Below, one piece after another: positions 7,350 to 16,153 of a stretch of 35,993 nt of DNA (position 1 is its first letter; every line of letters begins with the position of its first letter). The stretch is from positions 1 to 35,993 of the forward strand of contig JAUNWI010000017.1 in NCBI GenBank assembly GCA_030540395.1, in the 5' to 3' direction. The stretch comes from Phascolarctobacterium sp. (lineage in GTDB: Bacteria; Bacillota; Negativicutes; Acidaminococcales; Acidaminococcaceae). The notes below the pieces were generated by a model that saw nothing but the letters and a program-made list of their open reading frames with translations, searched no databases and was not told where the DNA came from. A program made the position numbers and the translations under genes.

Positions 7350-8143
7350 AGCCGGTAATTTGGCTTATCGGCGGCACCAGCGAGGGGCGCAGGCTGATTA
7401 AAGAAATGGCGGGCTTGCCCGTCCAGCTTTATGTCAGCGTAGCCACCGAGTATGGTGCGGCTTTGATCGAGCCCCAGGAGAATACCACGGTGCTGGCCGA
7501 GCGCATGGATTTGGCTGCTATGCAGGCATTTTTGGCCGAGCATAGACCGACCTATGTTATCGACGCGACCCATCCTTATGCAACTATTGTGACTGAGACG
7601 GTGCAAAAGGCCTGCGAGGCGGAAAAATGCCGGTATCTCAGGCTGGTGCGTCCGCAAGGAGAAGCAGGGGATTATATTACGGTCCACGACTTTGGTGAAG
7701 CGGTGGAGCTGCTGAACCAGGTGGAGGGCAATATTTTTCTGACGACAGGCAGCAAAAATTTGCCTGACTTCACCGGGGTGAAGGATTACGCGGAGCGCAT
7801 CGCCTTGCGCATCCTACCCATGGAAAGCAGCTTAAAGAGCGCCCTGGAGCTGGGCTACAAGCCTGCCAACATCATCTGCATGCAGGGTCCCTTTGCCAAG
7901 GATTTGAATATTGCTATGCTGAAGAAGTACGGTAGCAAGTTCATGGTGACTAAGGACAGCGGCAAGGCCGGTGGCTTTGACGAGAAGGTGGAGGCTGCGG
8001 CGGAGGCCGGAGCGAAGCTGATTGTCATCGGTCGGGCCAGCGAGGAGGTTGGCGCCGGGCTGGGGGACATAGTGGAGATGCTGAAAGATAGTTTCGGCGT
8101 GGACCCCCTTCAGTCAGCTACGCTGACAGCTCCCCGACGCTAA
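7346..8143 (+). CDS. cbiJ: Cobalt-precorrin-6A reductase CbiJ
   Basis: CbiJ/CobK reduces the macrocycle of cobalt-precorrin-6A with a nicotinamide cofactor. The 265-residue protein begins PVIWLIGGTSEGRRLIKEMAG, the nucleotide-binding start of the family, and has the family segments YVIDATHPYA, FLTTGSKNLPDF and TKDSGKAGGFDEKV. The last dozen residues (from about PLQSATLT) are encoded by the left edge of an interspersed repeat that continues into the spacer, so the native C-terminus was probably replaced or extended. The catalytic part appears intact. Confidence 0.92.
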   Translation: MKPVIWLIGGTSEGRRLIKEMAGLPVQLYVSVATEYGAALIEPQENTTVLAERMDLAAMQAFLAEHRPTYVIDATHPYATIVTETVQKACEAEKCRYLRLVRPQGEAGDYITVHDFGEAVELLNQVEGNIFLTTGSKNLPDFTGVKDYAERIALRILPMESSLKSALELGYKPANIICMQGPFAKDLNIAMLKKYGSKFMVTKDSGKAGGFDEKVEAAAEAGAKLIVIGRASEEVGAGLGDIVEMLKDSFGVDPLQSATLTAPRR

Positions 8144-8222
8144 GACCCACGTTATCACAAGCATAGCGCAGTGAAAACGTGTTGGTCGTGCTAATACCCG
8201 TAGGGTGCGGAGGGGGAGCCAA
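8105..8222. repeat. Structured interspersed repeat, copy 1 (in the cobalamin operon)
   Basis: The core at 8128-8220 matches 33968-34063 over about 90 nt, with a nearly unchanged centre (AAGACCCACGTT, then AACGTGTTGGTCGTGCTAAT). An outer stem, GCTCCCC (8129-8135) with GGGGAGC (8213-8219), encloses an inner stem, ACGTT-TCAC (8149-8158) with GTGA-AACGT (8171-8180). The left flank CTTCAGTC...GACAGCTCC (8108-8132) matches, as a reverse complement, the right flank of the second copy. It overlaps the end of cbiJ and fills the cbiJ-cbiET gap. Confidence 0.75.
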
Positions 8223-8248
8223 CCTGCTAATTTACTAGGAGGTTATTG

Positions 8249-9463
8249 ATGTTACGAGTTAATATCGTGGGCATCGGCCCGGGCAATCCTGATTTGCTCA
8301 CCGGTGCTGCACGCAAGGCCATTGAGAAGAGCAATATTCTCATTGGCGATAAAAGAATGCTGGCGGCCTTTGCCACAGCTGACAAAAAAATATACGATAC
8401 TATCAAAACTGCCGAGATTGCTGCCATTGCAGCTGCAGCTGACCCTGCCAAGTATGAGCTGGCAGTGCTGGTTTCCGGCGACGTGGGTTTTTTTAGCTTG
8501 GCTAAGACCATCAGCGGCAAGCTGCCCAACTGCGATTGCGTGCGTTATGCAGGCATCAGCAGCTTGGTGTATTTTGCCAGCGCGTTGAAGATGAGCTGGG
8601 ATGATTGCAAAATCGTTAGTATGCATGGACGCCAGCAAAATTTGGTGGCGGCTGTGGCCCAAAACGCCAAGGTCTTTTCCCTGACCGGGGGCGACAACTC
8701 TCCCCAAAAGCTGTGCGCTCAGCTGTGCGAGCACGGCTTGGGCCAGGTGCAGGTCTATGTGGGCGAAAATTTGAGCTATCCTGAAGAAAAAATCACCAGC
8801 GGTACGGCGGAGGAAATTGGTGCCTTGGAATTTCCTTCCCTGTCCGTCATGATGATTTTGAACCAGGATGCCCATAGCTTTGCATCCACAGTCCACGGCC
8901 TTGCAGACGATTTATTCCTGCGCAGCAAGGTACCCATGACCAAGCAAGAGGTGCGCAGCGTGTCCATGTCCAAGCTGCAGCCCAAGGCTACGGATTTGAT
9001 TTACGATATCGGCGCCGGTACCGGCTCCTGCTCCATTGAATTGGCTCTCATTGCCAAGCAGGGTAGGGTGTGGGCTTTCGAGCGCAATCCTGTAGCGGTG
9101 GAGCTCTTGGGCAAGAATAAGGAGCTCTTTGGCGTGCAAAATTTAGATATCGTAGCTGGTGAAGCTTTGGAGAATATCCAAAGCATGCCCGCCCCTGATT
9201 GTGTTTTCGTAGGCGGCAGCGGTGGCGATTTGTGCCAAATGCTGGATGTCATCTACGCTAAAAACAACAAGTGCAGGGTGGTAATCAACGCCATTACCGT
9301 GGAAACACTGGCGGAGGTTGCCAACTACTACAAGGAGAAGCAGGCTTACTCCTTGGAAATCGTCAACGTCTTTGTGGCTCGCAGCAAGCATTTAGGCCAC
9401 TATAACTTGATGATGGCGCAGAATCCTGTGTATGTAATGACTGCTTTGAAGAAGGAAGATTAA
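8249..9463 (+). CDS. cbiET: Fused cobalt-precorrin-7 C(5)-methyltransferase and C(15)-methyltransferase (CbiE-CbiT)
   Basis: This 404-residue protein joins two enzymes, as in CobL. Residues 1 to about 195 are CbiE, a tetrapyrrole methylase beginning VNIVGIGPGNPDLLTGAARK, which methylates C5. Residues about 215-400 are CbiT, with the class I methyltransferase glycine motif DIGAGTGSCSIELAL near residue 252, and the later VFVGGSGG; CbiT methylates C15 and decarboxylates the C12 side chain. The start is ATG 8249, with AGGAGG at 8237-8242. It is the first gene after the repeat that interrupts the operon, and has its own strong ribosome binding site. Confidence 0.94.
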   Translation: MLRVNIVGIGPGNPDLLTGAARKAIEKSNILIGDKRMLAAFATADKKIYDTIKTAEIAAIAAAADPAKYELAVLVSGDVGFFSLAKTISGKLPNCDCVRYAGISSLVYFASALKMSWDDCKIVSMHGRQQNLVAAVAQNAKVFSLTGGDNSPQKLCAQLCEHGLGQVQVYVGENLSYPEEKITSGTAEEIGALEFPSLSVMMILNQDAHSFASTVHGLADDLFLRSKVPMTKQEVRSVSMSKLQPKATDLIYDIGAGTGSCSIELALIAKQGRVWAFERNPVAVELLGKNKELFGVQNLDIVAGEALENIQSMPAPDCVFVGGSGGDLCQMLDVIYAKNNKCRVVINAITVETLAEVANYYKEKQAYSLEIVNVFVARSKHLGHYNLMMAQNPVYVMTALKKED

Positions 9464-9464
9464 C

Positions 9465-10844
9465 ATGGCTGAAATGAAGCTGCCCCGTTTGATGATTAGT
9501 GCCCCCGGCAGCGGCACTGGCAAAACAACATTGGTTTGTGGACTGCTCAAGGCCCTCATGAACAAGGGTCTCAGCGTTGCTGCCTTCAAATCCGGACCTG
9601 ATTATATCGACCCCATGTTCCATTCTAGAGTCATCGGCGCCAAGTCCCGCAATCTTGATTTATTCATGCTGGGCGAGGACACTGCCCGCATGCTGGTAGC
9701 GAAAAATGCTGCCCATGTTGATGTGGCTGTGTTCGAGGGTGCCATGGGCTTTTATGATGGCATGGGCAAAACCACCGAGGCCAGCGCCTATGCTTTGGCC
9801 TGTGCCTGTGATACTCCTGTAGTCTTGGTGGTTAACGGCAAGGGAGCCGCCTTATCCATTGCCGCTATGATCAAGGGCTTTAAGGATTTCCGCAAGGACA
9901 GTCACATCGTGGGCGCCATTTTAAACAATGTTAATCCCATGAGCTATCTCTTTTATAAAGATGTTATTGAGCAGGAAACTGGTGTGAAGCTTTTGGGCTA
10001 TTTCCCGGTGATGACGGACTGCAATTTTGAAAGTCGTCATTTAGGTTTGGTTACAGCGGAGGAAATAGGGGACCTGCAGCAAATCGTGGAGCGTTTGGCA
10101 GCCCAGGCTGCTAAATCCATCGATTTGGATGCCTTGCTGGAGGTTGCTCAAGCCTCAGCACCCTTTGAGTACCAACCTGTGTGCCTTGAGCAGCTTGGTC
10201 AAGAGAAGGTGCGCGTAGCTATTGCCGAAGATAAAGCCTTTTGCTTCTATTACCAGGATGCGCTTGATTTATTAAGCGAGTTAGGTGCTGAATTAGTGCC
10301 CTTCAGCCCTGTAAATGATGCCCATCTGCCAGAAAACTGCCATGGCCTTGTTTTGGGTGGCGGCTATCCTGAGCTTTATGCCGAACAATTGGCGAACAAT
10401 GAATCCATGCTTGCAGACGTAAAGGCCGCTGTGACCGGCGGCATGCCTTGCTTTGCGGAGTGCGGTGGCTTCATGTACCTTTTGGAGCGCTATCGCGAGG
10501 GAGAAAAGGTTTATAATTGGGTAGGTGCCATCGAGGGTGAAACGGCTTTGACCAAAAAGCTGACTCGCTTTGGTTATGTGCATTTGACTGCCCAAGAGGA
10601 CAATGTGCTGTGCGCCGCTGGTGGCAAAATCAATGGACATGAGTTCCATTACAGCGACAGCACCAATAACGGACACAGCTTTGTGGCTGCCAAGGCCAGT
10701 GGTCGGGGCAGCTGGGAATGTGCGACGGCCAACGCCACCATGTATGCTGGCTATCCGCACATTCATCTGTGGGGCAATGTGGACTTTGCCCGCAGCTTTA
10801 TGCAGCATTGCTATGAGCATGCTGCGCAAAAATCTAACAAGTAA
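9465..10844 (+). CDS. cbiA: Cobyrinate a,c-diamide synthase
   Basis: CbiA (CobB) uses ATP and glutamine to amidate the a and c side chains of cobyrinate. The 459 residues comprise an N-terminal P-loop domain (SAPGSGTGKTTLVCGL, then KSGPDYIDPMFH, a family hallmark) and a C-terminal class I glutamine amidotransferase domain with the nucleophile in CFAECGGFMYL. The length agrees with the family. The start lies 1 bp after the cbiET stop. Confidence 0.96.
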   Translation: MAEMKLPRLMISAPGSGTGKTTLVCGLLKALMNKGLSVAAFKSGPDYIDPMFHSRVIGAKSRNLDLFMLGEDTARMLVAKNAAHVDVAVFEGAMGFYDGMGKTTEASAYALACACDTPVVLVVNGKGAALSIAAMIKGFKDFRKDSHIVGAILNNVNPMSYLFYKDVIEQETGVKLLGYFPVMTDCNFESRHLGLVTAEEIGDLQQIVERLAAQAAKSIDLDALLEVAQASAPFEYQPVCLEQLGQEKVRVAIAEDKAFCFYYQDALDLLSELGAELVPFSPVNDAHLPENCHGLVLGGGYPELYAEQLANNESMLADVKAAVTGGMPCFAECGGFMYLLERYREGEKVYNWVGAIEGETALTKKLTRFGYVHLTAQEDNVLCAAGGKINGHEFHYSDSTNNGHSFVAAKASGRGSWECATANATMYAGYPHIHLWGNVDFARSFMQHCYEHAAQKSNK

Positions 10845-10888
10845 CGCATTGAGTTTTTCAGAATATAGGATAAAAGGGGTAAAGAGGT

Positions 10889-11842
10889 ATGCTGCATTTG
10901 GCTGCTATTATAGCCGGTTTCATTTTAGATTTAATATTCGGAGATCCACATTGGCTGCCCCATCCTATTTGTCTCATTGGTAACTTGATCGGCTTTATTG
11001 AGGGTAATTTGCGGCCCAAGCTGGCGCCTAACAAGAACGCTTTGCTGCTCGGCGGTGCCTTGATGGTGGTAATCGTGCTGGTTATTTCCTTCGCCGTGCC
11101 CATGGCAATTTTGTTGGCAGCAGGCATGGTCAGCCCCTGGTTGGCCTTTGCCTTGGAGACGCTCATGTGCTACCAGATTTTTGCTACCAAGTGCTTGCGC
11201 GATGAAAGCATGAAGGTTTATGATGCTTTGCATAATAATGATTTGGCAGATGCCAGAGTGAAGCTCTCCTGGATTGTGGGACGTGACACGAAAAATCTGG
11301 ACGAGGAAGAAATCACCAAGGGTGCCGTGGAAACCGTGGCGGAAAACACTGCGGATGGCATCATCGCACCCATGTTTTACATGTTTCTTGGAGGCGTGCC
11401 CTTAGCCTTTTTATACAAGGGCATCAACACCATGGACTCCATGGTGGGCTATAAAAATGACAAATTCCTCTATTTTGGCCGTTGCGCCGCTAAATTGGAT
11501 GATTTGGCTAATCTGCTTCCTGCTCGCATTACGGGTCTTGTGATGATTGCCGCAGCCTTTTTGCTGGGGCTCAATGGTCCTGGCGCCTGGAAGATTTTCT
11601 GGCGGGACCGCTATAATCATCTGAGTCCCAATTCTGCTATGACAGAATCAGTGACAGCCGGTGCCTTGAACATCCAATTAGGTGGCGACCATTTTTACTT
11701 CGGCAAGCTGGTGCACAAGGATACCATCGGTGATGATATTCGTCCTGTGTGCCCGGAGGATATCAAAAAGACTAACAATTTGCTGTACATGACGGCAGTT
11801 TTATGCCTGCTGTTATTCTCGGCAATTTATCTATATTTTTAA
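10889..11842 (+). CDS. cbiB: Adenosylcobinamide-phosphate synthase CbiB
   Basis: CbiB is an integral membrane enzyme that attaches aminopropanol (phosphate) to adenosylcobyric acid. In this 317-residue protein the N-terminal FILDLIFGDPHWLPHPICLIG matches the family start, and AVETVAENTADGIIAPMFY and NTMDSMVGYKN are strongly conserved family blocks. Several hydrophobic segments are evident (around residues 50-85, 145-175, 205-225 and at the C-terminus). AAAGAGG precedes the ATG. The product of cobD, encoded next, supplies its substrate. Confidence 0.95.
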   Translation: MLHLAAIIAGFILDLIFGDPHWLPHPICLIGNLIGFIEGNLRPKLAPNKNALLLGGALMVVIVLVISFAVPMAILLAAGMVSPWLAFALETLMCYQIFATKCLRDESMKVYDALHNNDLADARVKLSWIVGRDTKNLDEEEITKGAVETVAENTADGIIAPMFYMFLGGVPLAFLYKGINTMDSMVGYKNDKFLYFGRCAAKLDDLANLLPARITGLVMIAAAFLLGLNGPGAWKIFWRDRYNHLSPNSAMTESVTAGALNIQLGGDHFYFGKLVHKDTIGDDIRPVCPEDIKKTNNLLYMTAVLCLLLFSAIYLYF

Positions 11843-11859
11843 GGATTGAGGGTGGAGTG

Positions 11860-12948
11860 ATGTATAAATATGAGCATGGCGGTGACATCTATAGCCAGGA
11901 AACAACTGCGGATGGCAAACGCTTTGTAGATTTTTCTGCTAATATCAACCCTCTTGGATTACCACAGGGTGTCAAGGAGGCGGTAAAGTCCGCCTTAAAG
12001 AGCTGTGTGAATTATCCCGACGCCTTTTGCCGTCGCTTAACCAGTGCTACCGCCGATTTTTTGGGGGTGCAGCCGGAATATCTTTTCTTTGGTAATGGTG
12101 CTGCCGATGTGCTGTTTCGTTTAGCCTTAGCCTTGAAGCCTAAACGAGCGCTGCTACTGGCGCCCACCTTTGCTGATTACGAAAAGGCTTTGCGCTCCGT
12201 GGATTGCTCTGTAAAATATTTCGAGCTCAAGGAAAGTGAGGCTTTTGTGCCCGGCAAGGAGCTTGTGGGCAGGATTTCCTCTCGCATTGATTTAGTGGTA
12301 ATCTGTAATCCTAATAATCCCACCGGTCAGCTCATGGACCGCCTGCAGCTGGAGCGAGTGCTGCAAAAGTGCCGCATGGTGGGGGCCAAGTTGTTAGTGG
12401 ACGAGTGCTTCATGGATTTCGTGTCCAAGGAGAAGGCCTATAGCCTGCGCAATCTGCTGGCTGAATATCCGGAGCTGATTATTTTGAAGGCCTTTACCAA
12501 GACCTTTGCCATGCCCGGCATTCGCTTGGGCTATTGCCTCACTGCCGATGAGGAGCTACACACACGCCTGCACCAATGTGGTCAGGACTGGAGTGTTTCT
12601 GTTTTGGCCCAGGAGGCCGGTATTGCGGCCTTGAAGGAGGAGCAATACCTTCATGAATCCTTCCTTCTAATTGAGGAAGAAAGACAGTATTTGAAAAATC
12701 AGTTGACCAATCTGGGGGCCAAGGTTTATGGCTCCGAGGCCAATTATGTGTTCTTTTATTTGCCGGAGCCTGCCAATCTGGTGGAATTGCTCCGGGAGCA
12801 GGGGTATTTGATTCGCTCCTGCGCGAATTATCATAACCTGCGTGCAGGTTATTACCGTGTCGCGGTGAAAACGAGAGTGCTAAACCGCGGCCTGATCAAA
12901 GCAATTAAGGAAGCAAAAAAGCATGCGCTCTTTACTGGTTTTAATTGA
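11860..12948 (+). CDS. cobD: Threonine-phosphate decarboxylase CobD
   Basis: CobD is a PLP enzyme that decarboxylates L-threonine O-3-phosphate to (R)-1-amino-2-propanol O-2-phosphate for CbiB. The fold is that of aminotransferase class I/II, close to histidinol-phosphate aminotransferases. Visible are KYEHGGDIYSQ at the N-terminus, DFSANINPLGLP, VICNPNNPTGQL and the PLP-lysine region FTKTFAMPGIRLGY, with the lysine at about residue 214. The start is ATG 11860 (362 residues), preceded by a GGTGGAG ribosome binding site; an in-frame ATG at 11803 lies inside cbiB and is unlikely. Its end overlaps the next gene by 26 bp. Confidence 0.92.
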   Translation: MYKYEHGGDIYSQETTADGKRFVDFSANINPLGLPQGVKEAVKSALKSCVNYPDAFCRRLTSATADFLGVQPEYLFFGNGAADVLFRLALALKPKRALLLAPTFADYEKALRSVDCSVKYFELKESEAFVPGKELVGRISSRIDLVVICNPNNPTGQLMDRLQLERVLQKCRMVGAKLLVDECFMDFVSKEKAYSLRNLLAEYPELIILKAFTKTFAMPGIRLGYCLTADEELHTRLHQCGQDWSVSVLAQEAGIAALKEEQYLHESFLLIEEERQYLKNQLTNLGAKVYGSEANYVFFYLPEPANLVELLREQGYLIRSCANYHNLRAGYYRVAVKTRVLNRGLIKAIKEAKKHALFTGFN

Positions 12949-14062
12949 TGGATTGGGCGATGACCCTATTGATGCTTGGGGAGGGAGGACTCCCTACGAG
13001 CAGGCTGCACATCCTGTGATGGATGCCATTGCGGCTGCAGGTGGCTTGGGTCATTGCAGTATATGTGAACAGGATATTGTTCCCGAAAGCTGTAGCTGCA
13101 TTCTCCGGCTTTTGGGTGTGAATAAAAGGGATATGCCCCAAAACAGAGCTTATCTGGAGCTTTTGGCTCACGACAGGGATATTTCAGAGTACGAAATGGT
13201 GCTGCGCTGCAATCTGGCTGCAGTGGACGCGCAGGGACGATTGGCTGGCTTTAATGCCACGGGCCTCACGCCGGCCAAGATGCAGGAGGCAGCTGCTGTT
13301 TGTGATGCGGTGCTCAAGGATATTGAGTTCATCCATCTTTCGGAATATCGCAATCTGCTGATTATGAATAAGGAAGCGGCTGTTTTGGACTGCGCAGTGC
13401 GCCCGCCCCATGAGAGTGTGGGGGAGGCTGTGGACGAGCTTTTGGAGCCCTTGCGCAGGGCATCACTGTCCCTGAATTATTTTCTGAGCGAAACCAACAA
13501 GCGTTTAGCCTTTTTGGCTCATGACGGCTTGCATTATATACTTTATCCTTGGGGTCCTTCGGCACGGCAAACGCTGCCCTCCTTTGAGAGCTTACATGGC
13601 ATCAAGGGTGGAGCGGTGTGCAAGGCCGAAATTGTGGTGGGTATCGCCAGAGCCTTGGGCATGGAGGTGCTGATTCCGCCCACTGCCACCGGCGACGTGG
13701 ACACGGATGTGGCCGCCAAGGCGGAGGCAACATTGGAGCTATTACAGCGGAATGATTTTGTCATTGCCCATTTCAATGGCTCTGATGAAGCTTCTCATCG
13801 CTATGATTATGCGGCCAAAGCCGCTTTTATTACTAAAATTGACCAGGAGTTTTTACGGCCCTTGGCCAACCGCCTCAGCGAGCCTGTTAAGGTTATCGTT
13901 TGCGGCGACCATGTAACCAGCTCTATCACTGGCAAGCATGGTGCTGGCTGCACCCCTGTGATAGCAGGGTATTTGCGCGGTGATTTACTAAGTGATTGCC
14001 GCACATGGCAGCCCAAGAATTATCACCAAATATTGAACTTTTTGATGAAAGAGAGTGATTGA
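12923..14062 (+). CDS. Phosphoglycerate-mutase-like (ApgM/alkaline phosphatase superfamily) protein; candidate L-threonine kinase
   Basis: This 379-residue protein belongs to the metal-dependent alkaline phosphatase/iPGM superfamily and is most like the archaeal-type ApgM proteins. The metal ligands are in place: D9 (LIDGLGDDP), D288 and H292 (SDEASH), D329-H330 (CGDH) and H339. The expected serine nucleophile is S56, but the usual PGSD reads PESC, so the following Asp is Cys. Some ApgM relatives are proposed homoserine kinases, and cobD next door needs L-threonine phosphate while no PduX kinase is present here. Threonine kinase is therefore a reasonable inference; an alpha-ribazole phosphatase role is an alternative. 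It is sandwiched in the operon, overlapping cobD. Confidence 0.7.
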   Translation: MRSLLVLIDGLGDDPIDAWGGRTPYEQAAHPVMDAIAAAGGLGHCSICEQDIVPESCSCILRLLGVNKRDMPQNRAYLELLAHDRDISEYEMVLRCNLAAVDAQGRLAGFNATGLTPAKMQEAAAVCDAVLKDIEFIHLSEYRNLLIMNKEAAVLDCAVRPPHESVGEAVDELLEPLRRASLSLNYFLSETNKRLAFLAHDGLHYILYPWGPSARQTLPSFESLHGIKGGAVCKAEIVVGIARALGMEVLIPPTATGDVDTDVAAKAEATLELLQRNDFVIAHFNGSDEASHRYDYAAKAAFITKIDQEFLRPLANRLSEPVKVIVCGDHVTSSITGKHGAGCTPVIAGYLRGDLLSDCRTWQPKNYHQILNFLMKESD

Positions 14063-14063
14063 A

Positions 14064-15584
14064 GTGGCAAAAGCAATCATGGTCGTTGGCACCATGTCCA
14101 ACTCCGGCAAAAGTCTCTTGACTGCAGGTCTGTGCCGCGTGTTTAATCAGGATGGCTACAAGGTAGCTCCCTTTAAATCCCAAAATATGGCGCTGAATTC
14201 CTTCATTACGAGGGAGGGAGCAGAAATGGGTCGTGCTCAGGTTGTACAGGCTGAGGCCGCCAATATTGAGCCCAGCGTACTCATGAATCCCATTCTGCTC
14301 AAGCCCACCAGCGACAGTGGCTCCCAGGTCATCGTCAACGGTGAAGCCATCGGCACCATGAAGGCTCAGGAGTATTATGCCATGAAGCACACTTTGCGTC
14401 CCAAGGTGCAGGAGGCCTTTGATACGCTGGCCAGCCAATACGATATTGTGTGCATTGAGGGCGCTGGTAGTCCTGCGGAAATCAACATCAAAAAGGACGA
14501 TTTTGTGAACATGGGTATGGCCCAAATGGCCAAGGCGCCCGTGCTTTTAGTGGCTGATATTGACCGCGGTGGCGTTTTCGCTTCCATCTATGGTACATTG
14601 ATGCTGCTGGAGCCGGAAGAACGCGCTATGGTGAAGGGCGTTGTTATCAACAAATTCCGCGGTGACGTGGAAATTTTGCGTCCCGGCCTGCGCATGATTG
14701 AGGAAAAAACCGGTGTGCCTGTTATCGGCGTGCTGCCCATGCTCAATGTGGATATTGAGGACGAGGACAGCCTTTCCGAGCGTATCAGCGGTCATAGCGA
14801 GGTGGATTTGATTGATATCGCTGTTATTCGTACACCCCGCATGTCCAATTATACGGACTTCAACGTATTTGAACTGATTCCCGGAGTTTCCCTGCGTTAT
14901 GTGAAGAATGTGCGGGATTTGGGCAACCCGGATATGATTATTATCCCCGGCACCAAGAATACCATCGGCGATTTGAAGTGGCTGCGCCAAAGCGGTATCG
15001 AGGCTGCTATTTTGAAGCATGCTTCCAATGGCACCGTCATTTTCGGTATCTGCGGTGGTTACCAAATGCTGGGCAAGAATATTTCCGACCCCTACGGCGT
15101 GGAAGAGGGCGGGGATTTCCCGGGCCTGGGCCTTTTGGATATCACCACCTCCTTCATCGAGCACAAGCGCACCATCCAAATGGAGGGCTGCTTCGGGGAT
15201 GTGAAGGGTATTTTCCATGAGCTCACGGGCATGCCCCTGCATGGCTATGAGATTCACTCCGGCGTGACTACCTTTGACGACAGAAACGCTATGACCTCCA
15301 TTAAGCCGATTCATGAGGTGGGTGAGGAATTTGCCGAGGGTAACCAAAATATCACTTATAAAATGAACATTTATGGCACCTATGTGCATGGCATTTTTGA
15401 TGGAGACGGCATTGCGGCCAAGATTGTGGAAGCCTTGCTGGCCAAGAAGGGCCTGCATATGGAGGATGTGAAGACCATCAACTTTGCGGATTACAAGCGC
15501 CAACAATACGATATTTTGGCCGATGCAGTGCGCAAGGACATCGACATGCAGAAGGTTTACGAAATTTTGGAGGCAGGCGTCTAA
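14064..15584 (+). CDS. cbiP: Cobyric acid synthase
   Basis: CbiP (CobQ) amidates the b, d, e and g side chains of adenosylcobyrinate a,c-diamide with ATP and glutamine. The N-terminal domain carries VVGTMSNSGKSLLTAGLCR (P-loop) and APFKSQNMALNSF, a CobQ hallmark, with the Walker B-like VLLVADIDRGGVFAS. The C-terminal domain has the amidotransferase cysteine in FGICGGYQMLG and the GYEIHSG and YGTYVHGIFD segments. GTG 14064 (506 residues) is preferred because GAGAG lies 8 bp upstream; a GTG at 14055 is the alternative. Only one base separates it from the preceding stop. Confidence 0.95.
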   Translation: MAKAIMVVGTMSNSGKSLLTAGLCRVFNQDGYKVAPFKSQNMALNSFITREGAEMGRAQVVQAEAANIEPSVLMNPILLKPTSDSGSQVIVNGEAIGTMKAQEYYAMKHTLRPKVQEAFDTLASQYDIVCIEGAGSPAEINIKKDDFVNMGMAQMAKAPVLLVADIDRGGVFASIYGTLMLLEPEERAMVKGVVINKFRGDVEILRPGLRMIEEKTGVPVIGVLPMLNVDIEDEDSLSERISGHSEVDLIDIAVIRTPRMSNYTDFNVFELIPGVSLRYVKNVRDLGNPDMIIIPGTKNTIGDLKWLRQSGIEAAILKHASNGTVIFGICGGYQMLGKNISDPYGVEEGGDFPGLGLLDITTSFIEHKRTIQMEGCFGDVKGIFHELTGMPLHGYEIHSGVTTFDDRNAMTSIKPIHEVGEEFAEGNQNITYKMNIYGTYVHGIFDGDGIAAKIVEALLAKKGLHMEDVKTINFADYKRQQYDILADAVRKDIDMQKVYEILEAGV

Positions 15585-16115
15585 ATGAAGGATGGCGGCT
15601 TGATTCATATTTATTGCGGTGATGGCAAGGGCAAGACTACGGCTGCCTTGGGTCTCGCAGTGCGCTGCGCAGGTCATGGCAACCATGTCCTCATCGTGCA
15701 GTTTCTCAAAAGCAGACCCACGGGCGAGCTCAAGAGCCTGGCATTACTACCCACTATCGAGGTTATGCGTGGCAAGGAAACTAAAAAATTCACCTTCCAA
15801 ATGAATGACGAGGAAAAGGCGCAGGTGAAGGGTGAGCACCTGGCTCTTTTCGACAAGGTTAAGCAAAAGTGCAGGGACGAGCACATTGACCTGCTTATTC
15901 TTGATGAGGTTATCGGCGCCATTAATACCGGCGTTTTTGATAAAGATATTTTAGTTGATTTTCTCAAGGGCAAGCCAGCGGAGCTGGAGGTTGTGCTCAC
16001 AGGGCGCAATCCTGCTAGCGAGCTGGTGGAGTTGGCTGATTATGTTTCGGAAATCTGTAAGCGCAAGCATCCCTATGAAAAGGGTATTGGCGCGCGCACA
16101 GGTGTGGAAAGATAA
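15585..16115 (+). CDS. cobO: Cob(I)yrinic acid a,c-diamide adenosyltransferase (BtuR/CobO type)
   Basis: This 176-residue protein transfers the adenosyl group of ATP to cob(I)alamin-type intermediates to form the upper ligand. It is the CobA/CobO/BtuR type: IHIYCGDGKGKTTAALGLAVR holds the unusual P-loop of the family, FLKSRPTGEL and LLILDEVIGAI follow (Walker B), and VVLTGRNPASELVELADYVSEI is a family hallmark. The ATG directly abuts the cbiP stop. Confidence 0.95.
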   Translation: MKDGGLIHIYCGDGKGKTTAALGLAVRCAGHGNHVLIVQFLKSRPTGELKSLALLPTIEVMRGKETKKFTFQMNDEEKAQVKGEHLALFDKVKQKCRDEHIDLLILDEVIGAINTGVFDKDILVDFLKGKPAELEVVLTGRNPASELVELADYVSEICKRKHPYEKGIGARTGVER

Positions 16116-16153
16116 TCGCGACTGCCTGATGTGATAGGAAAGGTAGTGTTACA

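Noticed and set aside
10603..10983. 126-codon plus-strand open frame spanning the end of cbiA and start of cbiB
   Set aside because: Out of frame with both real genes, and overlaps their conserved regions.
14547..15686. 379-codon minus-strand open frame opposite cbiP
   Set aside because: Fully antisense to a clear cobyric acid synthase, with no start signals.
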